From Pegoplata infirma (taxonomy: Eukaryota; Arthropoda; Insecta; Diptera; Anthomyiidae), in the NCBI GenBank assembly GCA_963921195.1, contig OY992540.1:19403380-19467379 (forward strand): a DNA stretch of 64,000 nucleotides, in the 5' to 3' direction. How positions within the stretch are numbered: the stretch's first letter is position 1; each line of letters begins with the position of its first letter. Positions 22,346 through 34,155 of the stretch are shown piece after piece. The notes under the pieces were generated by a model, which saw nothing but the letters and a program-made list of their open reading frames with translations, had not been told where the DNA came from and did not search any database. Made by a program: the position numbers and the translations under genes.

Positions 22346-22869
22346 AAAGAATAATCGTCTATAAAATGTAAAAGTTTTTTACAAAAGTATTTTGCCCCTG
22401 CTTGGGCGCCATTTGCTTGAAAGTCCTTTTTATTATTTTTCCTGAATTTCTGTGTTTATCTGAAGCAAATTATTAATATGTCAAAGCCGAAATTGATCGG
22501 AATTATAAATAATGAAAGGCAAACTGTTGTTTTAAATTTTTTGGTTACTGGGAGTCTATCCCAGTTGGAAACGTCCATGAGCCATCATTGGTGACGGACC
22601 GCTGACATGTCAGAGTCACACCTAATATCCCCAAGACATCTCTATATACAGAGTTGACGGCAGTTTCATAAAAAATTTAAAATTCATAATCGGCAGTTGT
22701 CGGCAGTTGTCAGGGGATGCCAACGCATGAAAATTTACCTTAAGTCGTCTTTGAAGAAATGTCAGATGTAGGTCATACAAAAATACAAAAAAATTTTATA
22801 TTTCCTTTAATTTTTAACCTTCATCTATTATCTTTATCATACCAAGAAATAATTTTTCGCCTAATATAG
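22346..22869. other. Spacer with a minus-strand PBS box
   Basis: The complement of 22394-22411 is TGGCGCCCAAGCAGGGGC, intermediate between the tRNA-Lys box at 9411 and the variant boxes at 27-31 kb. The rest (22550-22860) is unclassified and has no gene. Confidence 0.5.
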
Positions 22870-23472
22870 TCCCAACTGGATTTGAACCTGGAAACTCCAG
22901 TCGGTCAAGTGATTCAAAAGTTATGAGTAAAAGACTGAATTTCGGCAAGGGTTTTTCGTGAATTTACGAGATATAATACACCCTAACTTTCGAAAGGCAA
23001 TTCTGAAGATGCTGAAGGTTGGCATATATATTTGTCGTACGCCTTGCTTGGTTCGTATTCAATTTCAGAAAAATCAGTCTAGTGGCTCAAAAGTCATTAG
23101 CAAAAAAGTGAATTTCAGATTAGTTTCACCTTAAATTCACGTGTTGAAAACCCGTTAAGCATGTTTTAAAAACATTGGTAAGTCACAAAAATATTTTACA
23201 ACGTATCAAATATATTTTTACACTAAAAAAAAATACACTCGAAAAAAATTTTACACTCAAACAAAATATTACACTCAAAAAAAAATTTAGTAAATTATTT
23301 TTTTTTTTGTTTTCAAAAATTACTTAAAAAAGGTTTTTTTACACAAAATAAAATATTTCTAATCAAAAATGTTATTTTTTCCACTTTAGAAAATTTACTA
23401 TCACTTAACAAGGGCATTGTGGAGGGTATTCATAGATTCGGCCAAGTCAAATTTAACTTTTCTACTTGTTTC
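22870..23472 (+). mobile_element. DINE-1-like element, 5' truncated
   Basis: Internal blocks shared with 43792-46356 (GAATTTCGGCAAGGGTTTTTCG, 'TTCACCTTAAATTCACGTGTTGAAAA') are followed by repeated ACACTC(A)AAAAAAATTT words. The 3' end is GAGGGTATTCATAGATTCGG, CCAAGTC, TTCTACTTGTTT. The TATACCC head and GTCC microsatellite are absent. Confidence 0.7.
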
Positions 23473-24103
23473 GGAATGTTTTGTTCCGATGGAGGATCCT
23501 CCATTCCAAAAAAACAAGTTTTTAAGGCTATTATTTTAGGAAATCAAAAATTGATGCTTTCTAAAAAGTACTTTTGTATTAAAGTACAACTTTTTATCCT
23601 CTTAGAACCAGAAATTCATAAAAGTCTTTTTGTTTTAAAAAATTGAAAAAGTACCAAAATTCACTTTTTTACCCTGTTTTAATCGAAAATTTTTCTGGAA
23701 AGTAAATCTACATTCCAAACTTTAAGCCTCTAGCTTCAGTTAAGGCAGTGCGATGAGTGAGTCAGTCACCCCATTATTTTATGCACATACATAGAAGATT
23801 GTGGAAGATTGAACAAATTATAAAACTACTGGCGACTATTAGTCTCATGCGTTACAATGATTGCGTGTCAATAAATGCTATGAATTTATTTCAGTGTTCT
23901 TCACAAGTCTTAAGAGTTTCAAGATGACATTTCAAATCTCAGTAGTAGGTTTGTTACAGATTCTTTAAAAAACATTTTATGTCTAGAGATAATTTCTTAT
24001 TTTCAAACTCATTAAACTAATCAATGGATTTAGCAGTATAATTATTTTGAATTGCAACAAATTGAGTTATTACAGATGTTAAACATGAAATATCTGTTGG
24101 TAG
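23473..24103. repeat. Dispersed GTACTTTT cassette, then unique spacer
   Basis: 23490-23720 carries the same words as 13 kb and 27-30 kb (GGAGGATCCTCCATTCCAAA, CTATTATTTTAGGAAAT, AAAAGTACCAAAA). 23740-24095 shows nothing recognisable. Confidence 0.45.
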
Positions 24104-24797
24104 TAGGGTTGCCAGTAGGGGACGGCCTGGAATGGCCTGGATTTTCCAGTTATTTGAGGTCTGGTCCAGTTTCCAGTTAAAACATAATTTATCCAGTTGA
24201 AAAAGGATTTCTTTTATTTTAACAATTATTTTTTTTTATTAAATATTTTTTACAATTTGTTGGGACTACTTTTTGAATGAAACATTAATCATAAACAAAA
24301 CATAAATGCCTCTTTTGTATACGGAAAATGTGCTCATTTTGCTGCATTTTTACTATTTTTTTTACAACTTTTTCGAGCATTTCGGCCAGTCTAGCGTAGA
24401 TCAGGATTCTTGGCGTACATTTTGCTTTTAAAATAACCCCACAAAAATATGTCTCGATGGGTAAAATCTGCAAATGATGGTCAGTTGTTGTCGCTCTTTT
24501 TTGACTTCGCACATTCCAGAAATTTTAACTGACCTTCTAGATTTCCAGATTTGACCACTTTGGACTTAATTTTGTGGGGTTATTTAAAAAGAAAAATATA
24601 CTCTTACAATCCTCAGGCCGATGACGAAAAAATAATAGAAATGCTTAAAAAAGGCACATTTTGCCGTTGCAAATAGATTTTGAATTAATTTAATAATTAT
24701 TAAAAAAAAAATATGTATGGGTCCAGTTACTTTTTGAAAATCCAGTTGAAAATTTTCCATTATCCAGTTATTTGACTTCTAGTATCTGGCAACCCTA
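24104..24797. mobile_element. hAT-type element with perfect 8-bp TSD and captured transposase pieces
   Basis: GTTGGTAG at 24096-24103 and 24798-24805 is an exact 8-bp duplication. TIRs are TAGGGTTGCCAG and its complement CTGGCAACCCTA. TCCAGTTATTTGA-type words are repeated near both ends. Inside, two short frames in opposite orientations resemble the C-terminus of a mariner-like transposase: DIFLWGYFKSKMYAKNPDLR on the minus strand (about 24385-24450) and LILWGYLKRKIYSYNPQ on the plus strand (about 24565-24620). Neither is complete. Confidence 0.8.
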
Positions 24798-25258
24798 GTT
24801 GGTAGGAAAAAAGGACTAACGAGGAAGGTCAATCAGAGAGCATGCCTTTCTATAACAAGGAAGATCTGCTCTCTGATTGTCATGAAACTTAACATAGTTC
24901 TACACAGAACAAATTTTAGGGGAAAAACTTTTAAAAAGTTCATTTAAGTTTTTAATAATTTTTGAGAATAAATGCAATTTTTCTTTATTAAACTTTTAGA
25001 AATTTTACTATACTATTACTTTCTTGATAGGTGCAAAATCAATTAAAATAGTAATTTATATAATCATTTAAGTGATTGAAACTCATTTTAATTTTTTGGT
25101 GTGTAGAGAATCGAAAATTGTAAAAACCGGTATAAAAAATTAATCCTTAAGTTCTTATAATGTTGGGATTCTGTTGCCCATGATACATCTACAGACAATA
25201 GTTTGAATTAAATCTTATCAAATCGTTCCTTCAACTTAAGTCGCTGGTTCTTTCCTTC
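24798..25258. mobile_element. Spacer containing a 201-bp TA-flanked MITE (24903-25103)
   Basis: The MITE is flanked by TA (24901-24902 and 25104-25105). Its left end is CACAGAACAAA and the complement of its right end is CACACCAAAAA. The TIR match is short. Interior AAAACTTTTAAAAAGTT and ATCATTTAAGTGATT words are self-complementary. The rest of the interval has no recognised feature. Confidence 0.5.
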
Positions 25259-26350
25259 ATATGAGGCATTCCACACCAAATGTCCCGCTACAGAAAAACA
25301 TGTGTCCCGTAAATTTCTGAATAGTTTTTTTGGATAGCCCTATATGTAACTAAGAAAATTGCGTTTTTGGTTTTTCAAATTTTCAAAAACTGGGCTTAGG
25401 AGGCGTGGTCAAATATTGGAAAAATGGTAAAATTTGTGGCGAGTTGCCTTGATTAAATATTTATCAAATTAAAACGGAATGCACCACAATGTCAAAAATT
25501 TACGTTCTTATATAGTTTTGTATGGGCTATCGATTAATTTTTTTTTTTTTGGAAAATTTTCAGAACCCGTTCTGAAATTTTCCATTTTTTAAAAAAGTCA
25601 ATTTATCAAAAATCCGGCCACTTTTTTTTTTCTTTTTTATTTATTTTTTTAAAAGTTTAGATGCTTGTCCATCCACACAAAAAAAATCAGAAACACGTTC
25701 ATCTTTTTTTTCGAGAAAATCGCATTTGAACTTTAAATTTCATAACAATTTTGTTTTTTGCTTGTATTTCTTTGTTTTAAAGTTGCGAATGAGTAATATT
25801 AATTGCATAAATATTCGTCATACGCTCTGTTGACACAAGAAAATACAAGCAAATTACAAAATTGTTATGAAATTTAAAATTCAAATGCGATTTTCTCGAA
25901 AAAAACGAAAAATACATTTCTGATTTTTTTTGTGTGGATGGACAAACATCTAAACTTTAAAAAAAATAAATAAAAAAGAAAAAAAAAAGTGGCCGGATTT
26001 TTGATAAATTGACTTTTTTAAAAAATGGAAAATTTCAGAACGGGTTCTTAAAATTTTCCAAAAAAAAAAATTTTAATCGATAGCCCATACAAAACTATAT
26101 AAGAACGTAAATTTTTGACATTGTGGTGCATTCCGTTTTAATGTGATAAATATTTAATCAAGGCAACTCGCCACAAATTTGACCATTTTTCCAATATTTG
26201 ACCACGCCTCCTAAGCCCAGTTTTTGAAAAATTGAAAAACCAAAAACGCAATTTTCTAAGTTCCATATAGGGCTATCCATATCACCTATTCAGAAGTTTA
26301 CGGTACACATGTTTTTTTTCGCTGGACATTTGGTGTGGAATGCCTCATAT
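25259..26350. repeat. Long foldback element 3
   Basis: The arms are about 520 bp, centred near 25810, with a loop of roughly 50 bp. ATATGAGGCATTCCACACCA at the left end is exactly complementary to the right end. Internal pairs include GTAAATTTCTGAATAG / CTATTCAGAAGTTTAC, GGAGGCGTGGTCAAATATTG / CAATATTTGACCACGCCTCC (exact 20 bp) and TTTTCTCGAAAAAAACG-like blocks. This is the best-matched foldback in the window; arm identity looks above 90% by eye. Confidence 0.88.
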
Positions 26351-26989
26351 TTATAAATTAAATTCAATCATAGTTTTTAAATTACATCTCATTTTATATT
26401 GACTGACCAACCATATAAAGCATGTAATACAAACTCATTATTCAACACTTTTGTTCCCCCCTAAAACTTGTACCTTTATTTTGAATGCTGATGATGTTAA
26501 GGCTTCTGTTTCTGTTGCGATTTCTTTTTTTTTTTTTTGGTTCCTTTCAACCATTTGTGAGTTTTACATGCTCATATGCACGCATAATCATCTTGATGAT
26601 GTCGCCTAATGAAAGAACACGCGTCAACAGCATTCAACTCAAACACCTCAGAAATTATAACACTGGCGCCCCAATGGCACAAACCTTATTCATTCGTATT
26701 AAAACGTAAATTGAACTCAACAAACCACATACATGCACTTAGGCATATGAAATGAAAATACATACAAACATTTGTATGTAGGTACTACATCCGAATATGA
26801 CTGTAATAAACTCAGAGATACATAAACACAGATATGAAATTATAATGATGTGATTGTCAATATGAAATAAACCCAACAATATTTTAAGGAGATACAATAG
26901 AAAAAGTAAGGTTAAAAGCCATCAGTATACGTTGACAACTATAGATTAGAAGGTCCTTAAAGCTACTAAGTTACCAAATAATATTCCTA
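26351..26989. other. AT-rich spacer, nothing recognised
   Basis: The CTGGCGCCCCAATGG stretch near 26662 is only loosely like a PBS box. Frames here are short and without domains. Confidence 0.4.
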
Positions 26990-28034
26990 CCATAAACAAA
27001 CTGGATTATTTGAGGAAATCGAAAAAGTACCAAAGTTTAATTTTAACCCCTTTTTACCCTCTTAGAATTAAAAAATCCCAAGTCATTTTTTTAGAATGTT
27101 TCGAAAAACTAATATTTCGAGTTGTTTCAGCAAATAGAAAAAGTAGGTACACTTTTGACCCCTTTTTTAACCTCATTTAAATCGAAGTTTTTATTTAGTA
27201 TTATTTTCAGATTGTTTTTTTTTTGCCGGAAGATCCTACATTCCATATTTTAAGTTTCTAGGATCATTGAAAATGAAATCGAAAAAGTACCAAATTACAA
27301 CTTTTACCCCTTTTATCTCATAAAACTCGGAATTTATAAATGGTACATTTTTCGGTTTTGTTTGACAGAAAAATCCGACATTGAGTTGGTCAGTTTAGAT
27401 CAGTGGTCGGCACCCATTGCACGCAGGTGCATTATGAAATTGGCTATTTGCACGTAGACAACGCGAATGTCAACGAAACTCACAACTTAGAGCATTAAAA
27501 ATACAAATATTTAATTTGGTGTCATGGTAGCATTTAAAAAATCGGGTAGATGAAGCTATGTTTTAGAAAAATGTAAAAATGTTCCCTCTTTCTGCCGACC
27601 ACTGGTTTAGATAGATGATTTGACTTTAAAACCGATTTGGTAGAGCAGTTTCGATCAGGTTGCATAAAAGTTGATAGATCACCCACAATTTAAAACCTAC
27701 TTATTTCACGAACATCTATTGATAGTAATCAGATGTCTTTCTATTGCAGTGTGGCATAAGTGCACGAAAATGGCTCCCAAGCAGGGGCCTAACTTCAGAA
27801 ACACGACAAGGGGGAACAAAAAGCTAGGGAAGTTTCATACCAACTCATTAATGAAATTTCGAATGTTTCCAAATGGCTCGCAACCAGGGGCCTAATTCCC
27901 ATAACATGAATAGGGAAACATTTGGCAGCAAACTTAGTAATCAGATGTTATTGTCGGCTCCCTAAACCAGTGTCCACATTCAATAGTAAGTCTCTTCTGT
28001 CGAGGATCTCTACTGTCGCTGTCTTTCATTAGCA

Positions 28035-29063
28035 CACTCAAAATAATTATTCTGTTAAATTCTCTGTAAAATGACTGTAATCTCAATTTGACAGATATTT
28101 TACAAAGTTATCTGCCGAAATACAGATTTTAAGAAAATACTTTGTATTTTCTTGTGACCGAAAAACAAAATTTTATCTGTAATTTTACTTTTTTATTAGT
28201 AATCTCTATTTTACAGATAATAAATAAAGTTTTTTCTTAAAATACAGATTTTAGAAAAATACTTTGTTTTTTTCTCGTAACCGAAATACTAAATATCATC
28301 TGTAATTTTACTATTGCTCTGTAATACGGGTTTTAAATTAAAATCTCTTCAAAAAACTTCCAAGTGTTTCAACCCCTCTTTAAAAGGCGTTTTAAATTAC
28401 AATAAAAGATGCTAAATTTTACGACGTGTTGTGCAAAATTGGAGGAACTCGTAATTTCCACAAAAATAAAAAAAGAAATATACAATTTGGAAGCATTAAA
28501 GCGGGCAAATTTACACGATGGCATTTCCCCAATTGTCAACACAACTTGCACATTAAAGAAGGAGAAATTGATCAGGAATCAAATTGTGACCGTTGTGTAA
28601 AAGACATATCAAGCGCATTTAAGAGATATATAAGAAAGTCAAGGCATTGTTAAACGATTTCGCTTAAGTTTTTTAACAGTGTTTACTGGATTGATCCCGT
28701 TAAAATATGGAACTGAAAATGAGAAGTTTATAAAAACATGGGAACATATAGCGAGTTTATAAATAATTTCTACAAAGTTAAACATTCGCGTGAGAAACAT
28801 TTAAGCGGGCGCTTTTAAATGATAGCATTTGCCTTTATTTTGTGTCAAGTTCGTACTGTCCATGCTCCTTGGTAAAATTCTGGTCGCTTTCATTAACATT
28901 TTACAGATAGTTCTGTAAATCTACAGTTTTTTTTTTTATCAAAATCATTTTACAGAGTTTTCTTCGTAAAATAACAAAAAATCTTGCTGGTTGGAAATCT
29001 ATGGTATTTTCTGCTGGCTCAGCAGAGTATCTCTGTATTTTAACAGAGTGATTATTTTGAGTG
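28035..29063. mobile_element. 1029-bp MITE of the CACTCAAAA family at a CA site
   Basis: Ends CACTCAAAATAATTA and the complement of TGATTATTTTGAGTG, flanked by CA on both sides (28033-28034 and 29064-29065). Removing it restores ...GCAGTGTGGCATAAGTG, which occurs uninterrupted at 27746. Both arms carry CTCTGTAAAAT/ATTTTACAGA words. The middle (about 28380-28860) is unrelated unique-looking sequence, possibly captured; frames of 60-75 codons there show no domain. Confidence 0.75.
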
Positions 29064-30493
29064 CAGTGTGGCATAAGTGAACGGAAATGGCTCCCAAGTA
29101 AGGGCCTAACTTTCAAATACGACCAGGGACAACAAAACAATAAAGAAGTTTCATTAAAACTAATTAAAGAAATTTAGAATATTTCAAAATGGCTCGCAAG
29201 CAGGGGCCTAAATCCCATAACATGAATATGGTAACATTTGACATTTAGTACTTTTTTCAGGATTTTATTTTGCCGGAAGATCCTACAATCCAAATTTTAA
29301 GTTTCTAGGAATATTGAAAATAAAATCAAAAAAGTACCAAAGCTAACATTTTTAACTCATTTTATACCCAAAAAATAGAAATTTCTTAATAGTAACTTTT
29401 TCCGTTTTTTTTTGTCAGTTAAGGCAGATGATTCGACTTTAAAACCAATTTGGTCGAACAGTTTGGATCAGGTTGCATATTTTACGAACCTTTATCGATA
29501 TCGTAGTAATCAGATCGTATTGTCGGCTTCTTAAAACACTGTAGTTCACATTCAATTGTAAGTTTCTCCTGTCCTCAATTGTAAGTTTCTCCTGACAGCG
29601 ACATGTCTCTATATTGCATTGTGAAATACTTAAGTGAACGGAAATGGCTCCCAAACCAGGGCTCAACTTCCAAAACATAACAATGGGAACAAAAAGCTAA
29701 AGAATTTTATAAAAAATAATTAAAGAAACTTCTAATATTTCCAAGTGGCTCGTAAGCAGGTACCTAAATCCTATAACATTAATAGGAATATGAATTTTTT
29801 CCGAATGTTTTTTTTTTGCCGGAAGATCCTTTATTCCAAATTTTAAGTTTCTAGTATCATTGAAAATGAAGTCGAAAAAGTACCAAAGCACAAATTTTTA
29901 CCCGTTTTATCTTAATAAAATCAGAATTTCTAAATAATACCTTTTTCCGTTTTTTTTTTTGGAGTTAAGTTCGATGATTCGACTTAAAAACCGATTTGGT
30001 TGAGCAATTTCTATCGGTTGCATCAAAGTTCATAAGCACCCACAATTTAAAACCTTCTTATTTCACGAACCTCTATCGATATGGCTCCCAAACAAGGGCT
30101 CAACTTCCAAAACACAACAAGTGTGAACAAAAAGCTAAAGAAGTTTCATAAAAAATTATTTAAAAAAATTTCGAATATTTCCTTAAGGCTCGCAAGTAGG
30201 GACCTAAATCCTTTAACATGAATAGGGAAAACACTTGGCATTTAAGTAGTATTTTTTTCAGAATGTTTTTTTGCCGGATGATCCTACATTTCAAATTTTA
30301 AGTTTCTAGGATCATTGTACATGAAATCGAATGAGTACCAAAGTACAAATTTTTACCCCTTAAAATTTTGCTCTTTGAGTTGTTAAGGAAATTTCGTTCA
30401 TATCTTGTTTCTTCTCGTAAGTTACCTAACATTTTTCTAATAATAGTTTGAACCCGATCATAGTTTTATAAGTTATTCTTCCTGATATATATT

Positions 30494-31176
30494 TATACCA
30501 TACACCACTCTGTGGTACAGGGTATAATGAGTTTGTGCTGATGTTTGCAACTTCCTGAAATATATTTCCTAGACCTACTTTCAAGTATACCGATCGACTC
30601 GGAATAACTTTTTGAGTTGATTTAGCGATGTCCGTCCGCTTTTCCGTCCGTCCACCTAACGGTTTAAGCACCATACAGATAGAAATTTTCAATCAATTGA
30701 CTTGAAATTTGAAAGTTAAGCATCTTTTGGTCCAAGAACGCAGCCTGTTGCAATTTTAAAAAATCGGCCCATGTTAAGACCTAGCCTCCATACAAATGCC
30801 CCCTTTGAATTTGGCTTAAATGACCAGATATTCACATAATTCCCTCAAAATTCATGAAAATGCAAAATATTTGATTAAAATTTTATTTGTAGGTGTTAAA
30901 CATGTACTTTGGTAACCTAATCAAATCTAAATATATAATTGGACCATTTTTGGACTTTAGTCCCCATATAAAATTTTCGTCCGATATTCGTTAAGTCGGT
31001 GGCAACACAAATCCGGCAATTCCACTCAAATTTGGCTGTTGTGTGATTTCTACATTTATTAAAGATCTAACAAATGATAAATTAAATCGGTCCACGTTTG
31101 GACTTGGGACCCACTTTCCGGAAAACACTGGTGTCGGTCGGTCGGTCTTTACCGACTATAATTTTCTTACTTATTT
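30494..31176 (+). mobile_element. DINE-1-like element, ACACCACTCTGTGGTACAGG subfamily
   Basis: Starts TATACCATACACCACTCTGT, with the subterminal inverted pair CACTCTGTGGTACAGGGTAT. Contains ACCGATCGACTCGGAATAAC, a degraded GTCCGTCCGC microsatellite, and TGTTAAGACCTAGCC. Ends with the hairpin GGTCGGTCTTTACCGACTA and TTTTCTTACTTATTTT. Sister copies are at 53871 and 60105. Confidence 0.8.
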
Positions 31177-31450
31177 TAATATGACTAAGGGCCGATAACA
31201 CAAACGAACTAACCGGAAGATAAATTGGGTTTAGTGCTAACCGGAGGTTAAAGATGTCAAATTTGTATGGGACTAACCGGAGGTTACGTTAACTTTGATT
31301 TAACTGGATATTGTGTTAACCTCACTAAATGTTATATCGAAAAAACAAAAAATTTAAGAAATTTCAAACATTTCAAAAATGCTCCCAAGCAGGGGCCAAA
31401 TTTCCGATAAATGATTAGGGGAAAACTTGCAGCAAATCATCAACGAAATG

Positions 31451-32486
31451 GGAGTGGGTAAGGAACACAACCTTTACAAAGTTCCTAGCAGAACCTTTGC
31501 ATCAATTTAACGCCATAGTGTGTTGTACTTAGACTTTTTCAAATTGTAGTTTGAGCCCGATTTAGACTACCCGAAGAAGACTACTGACACCAAAGAGAAG
31601 AATTGAGAGAAACTTAACATTAATGGTAACCACTTATTTCCTATTTTTGGTGTAAGTTCTTTTTGAGTATTTCCAATTGAAACACAAATGTATAACTGGG
31701 TTCTCGTTAGAACTACCCATCGTTACAATGACTACAGAAGTAGTCATTCGAAAAAAATTTAAATAAATCTATGTGAAAAACTACAAAAAAAGGAAATATA
31801 TAATTCCTCTTATTTGGGTACTTCTTCTATATCTTTTTATCATTATCATAAATACATCAACTTATTGTGCCTGTGTTTGATTGCGCTAGTAGTATTCTTT
31901 CCTTCGTCGTAGCTGTAGACATCATCATCCACAATGCAGAAGTTGCATTTATAGTTCCAGTTGCAGTCAGTAGTTTGGTAGCACAATCATCAATGGATCA
32001 TTTGCATTAAATAAGACAAAAGTTCATGTAGCAAAACGAATATTTAAACGATAAGAAAGTTTAGCATAGTCGTCGTCTTCGACGTCTACCAGAACCCTAT
32101 AATGGTAGACATCGAACAATCGTACCCAAGCATATGAGTGAGTAAGTGAGTGACTGACTGTGAGTGGCTGTGTGTCTATCTGTTGGACGGATGGATGGAT
32201 GGATGGATTCATGCATGGTATCAAATAATCTGATGCAATACAAATTACCACAATATACAGTAACACAAGAAGAAGCAGAAGAGATTTTCCATGTATACAA
32301 AATTTTAATGTTTCATGCATGTAAAATTTTTTGTATGATTTTGCACAGAGAAAAAGGTACTTCTGGTAACGAACGAACGACGACAACGACAAATACTACT
32401 GTACAACAAGCACCATATCAAAAGAAGAATAAGAAAAGAGACATGCACAAATCTACATAAGCATTGGAGTGAAGTGAAAATCTATT
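31451..32486. other. Unique-looking intergenic DNA
   Basis: Less AT-biased than its surroundings, with GATGGATGGATG-type (about 32188-32207) and GAGTGAGTAAGTGAGTGACTG-like simple repeats. Overlapping frames (such as the 122-codon minus frame at 32024-32392) have no recognised domain. Confidence 0.4.
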
Positions 32487-32770
32487 TTTTTTCGAATGTT
32501 TAAGAGGATATTCATGAAGAAGGAAGTTCAGGGAAATCCCCAGGAAAACATTTTCCATTATGAAATATTTTCCAGTTTTTTTTCCAAAATTTCAAAACTA
32601 TGACCCCTTTGTGGAAGCATTCTTTATGGTCGGGAAAAACATTTTTTTTCGAATGGCCAAAAGGATATTCAGAAAGACGATAATAAAGGGAAAACTCCAA
32701 AAAAACCTTTTCCATGATGAAATATTTTTGAGTTTTTTCCAAAACTTTGACCCACATGCAGAGGTAATTC
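32487..32770 (+). repeat. Two direct repeats of about 160 bp
   Basis: TTTTTCGAATG.., GGATATTCA.GAAG.., CATTTTCCATTATGAAATAT and TTTTTCCAAAA...TTTGACCC occur at 32487-32610 and again at 32645-32755. Frames in both orientations run through it because of the repeat, not because of a gene. Confidence 0.6.
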
Positions 32771-32956
32771 CTTAAATGGCTTTATAACTATTTTACAAGT
32801 TCCGCAGCAATATTTGCAAATAAACATTTTTTCGGGCCACTCAAATGTGCATGTTTCTCTTCATGTATATCATGTTATTTGGTAAATACTTTTTTCTGTT
32901 CTATTTTTTTGAAAGAAAGACCACCGTTTGTATTAGGGAAAATCAAAAATTTAGTA

Positions 32957-33186
32957 CACCCAAAAAAAAAACGTGGGTATTCAATACTAAAAATTTAACT
33001 AATTTTTGTCCAAAAGGACCTAGTGCAGAAATTGGTAACCAATACTAAAATTTTTAACTAATATTAGTAAAAACCAATAAAAATTACTAATTTTAGTACT
33101 TTGAAGATACTAAAATTAGTAACGAATTAGTAGATTTGGGAACAATATCACTTACTAAACCTTTTACTGTAGAATTATTTTGAGTG
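32957..33186. mobile_element. TA-flanked 230-bp MITE (CACYCAAAA family), copy 2
   Basis: TA at 32955-32956 and 33187-33188. Nearly identical to 21180-21408, including TIRs and internal words. Two similar copies in one window imply fairly recent activity relative to the other repeats. Confidence 0.88.
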
Positions 33187-33252
33187 TAAAGTTGCTACAC
33201 AGAGTTGGAAGATGTTAAAGGCTTTCTAATTTGCAAAAGCTGAGGTTTGAAA

Positions 33253-34155
33253 TGGATGGTTAGGTTAGGCGTCTGACAAATTGACGAATTTAATCGGGGG
33301 CCATAAGGCCCCCTGTGATTCCTTTAATTGTCATTTCCCTACTTTCCACTGATACAAATATTTTTGTTTACCTCTTAAGCCACTCCGATTCTCTAAGATA
33401 TTCTGCTAGAGATGTCAATGATATTTGTCAATGTTAGGCAATCCAGGTCATCGAAATTTATAGGTCATCGAAAAATATTTGCCCCAAATGCTTAAGGTGG
33501 CTTCTCATCAGACCCGGTCATAACAACTGTTTCAATGACTCCGCCTCCTCCACATACTCATAACTCTACAATAAATCCTATCAGAAATTGGCCAATTAAA
33601 CAGTGTCCTGTAAGTACTCCTAATAATAGGCTAACTGTCCGTTTGCCAAAAGTAAGAAGGCTTTTTGTCCTCTTAGGATTTGGCAGTGGCCACATGGTTC
33701 GCGATATCCTGAACATTGTTAGTGACCTATCGTTCATTGTGTGCTTAGATATCCTATCAATTTCGGTCGTCAATTCCGCTATGGGAACCGATATGTCAGG
33801 TTCTACAAGTTCCCCCACCGATTCAGAGCCGTTTCATGTATATTCATAGTCTAGACACCCAGATTATCTTGACTGTGTGCTAACTGATTTGACGAAGAGA
33901 TTGTATACAATAACTTTAGGCCTTTAGGGCTGCAAGGTCATCCACGAAAATGTTAATGGCGCAAAGACCCAATTTGGAGGAATTCAGAGTATACTCTCCA
34001 TCTTTGATCCGTCCGTAAAGATTGAGATCGCATTCTCTGTTATAACAAAGTTTTCCGCCCAGTCTTCCCTAGTTTGTATTTGCACTTCGAAGGTTCTGTC
34101 AAAGTTCGTCTGTGTTTAGATATAGTCGGTTCTCTGTCCCAGTTCCGTCCCGCCC
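33253..34155 (-). pseudogene. LOA-like 3' part (same subfamily as 15540-16995)
   Basis: On the minus strand from 34155: GGRDGTGTENRL, a RNase H start (IFTDGSKME), INIFVDDLAALKA, then the C-terminal SRTMWPLPNPKRTKSLL, LLLGVLTGHCLIGQF and a 3' UTR with ACCTAACC units at 33258-33269. These match the 16 kb element residue for residue in places. Multiple stops and a deletion near 33840 break it. Confidence 0.8.

Larger units (their letters stand above)
26990..31450 (+). repeat. Array of paired PBS-like boxes and GTACCAAAG cassettes
   Basis: Four units each carry two related boxes about 102 bp apart: TGGCTCCCAAGCAGGGGCC-type at 27771, 29088, 29645 and 30082, then TGGCTCGCAACCAGGGGCC-type at 27874, 29190, 29746 and 30186. 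A single box follows at 31380. Between boxes come AAACAC(A/G)ACAAG.G.GAACAAAAAGCTA and TTTCATA..AA.T. After each pair come CATGAATAGGGAAAACATTTGG, a TTTTTTGCCGGAAGATCCTACATT cassette, CTAGGATCATTGAAAATGAA and AAAAAGTACCAAAG. Unit spacing is 437-557 bp, plus a MITE insertion in the first interval. Non-coding. Confidence 0.75.

Noticed and set aside
32024..32392. 122-codon minus frame as a gene
   Set aside because: No domain, overlaps two other frames of similar length on both strands, and is partly built from GATGGATG/GAGTGAGT simple repeats.
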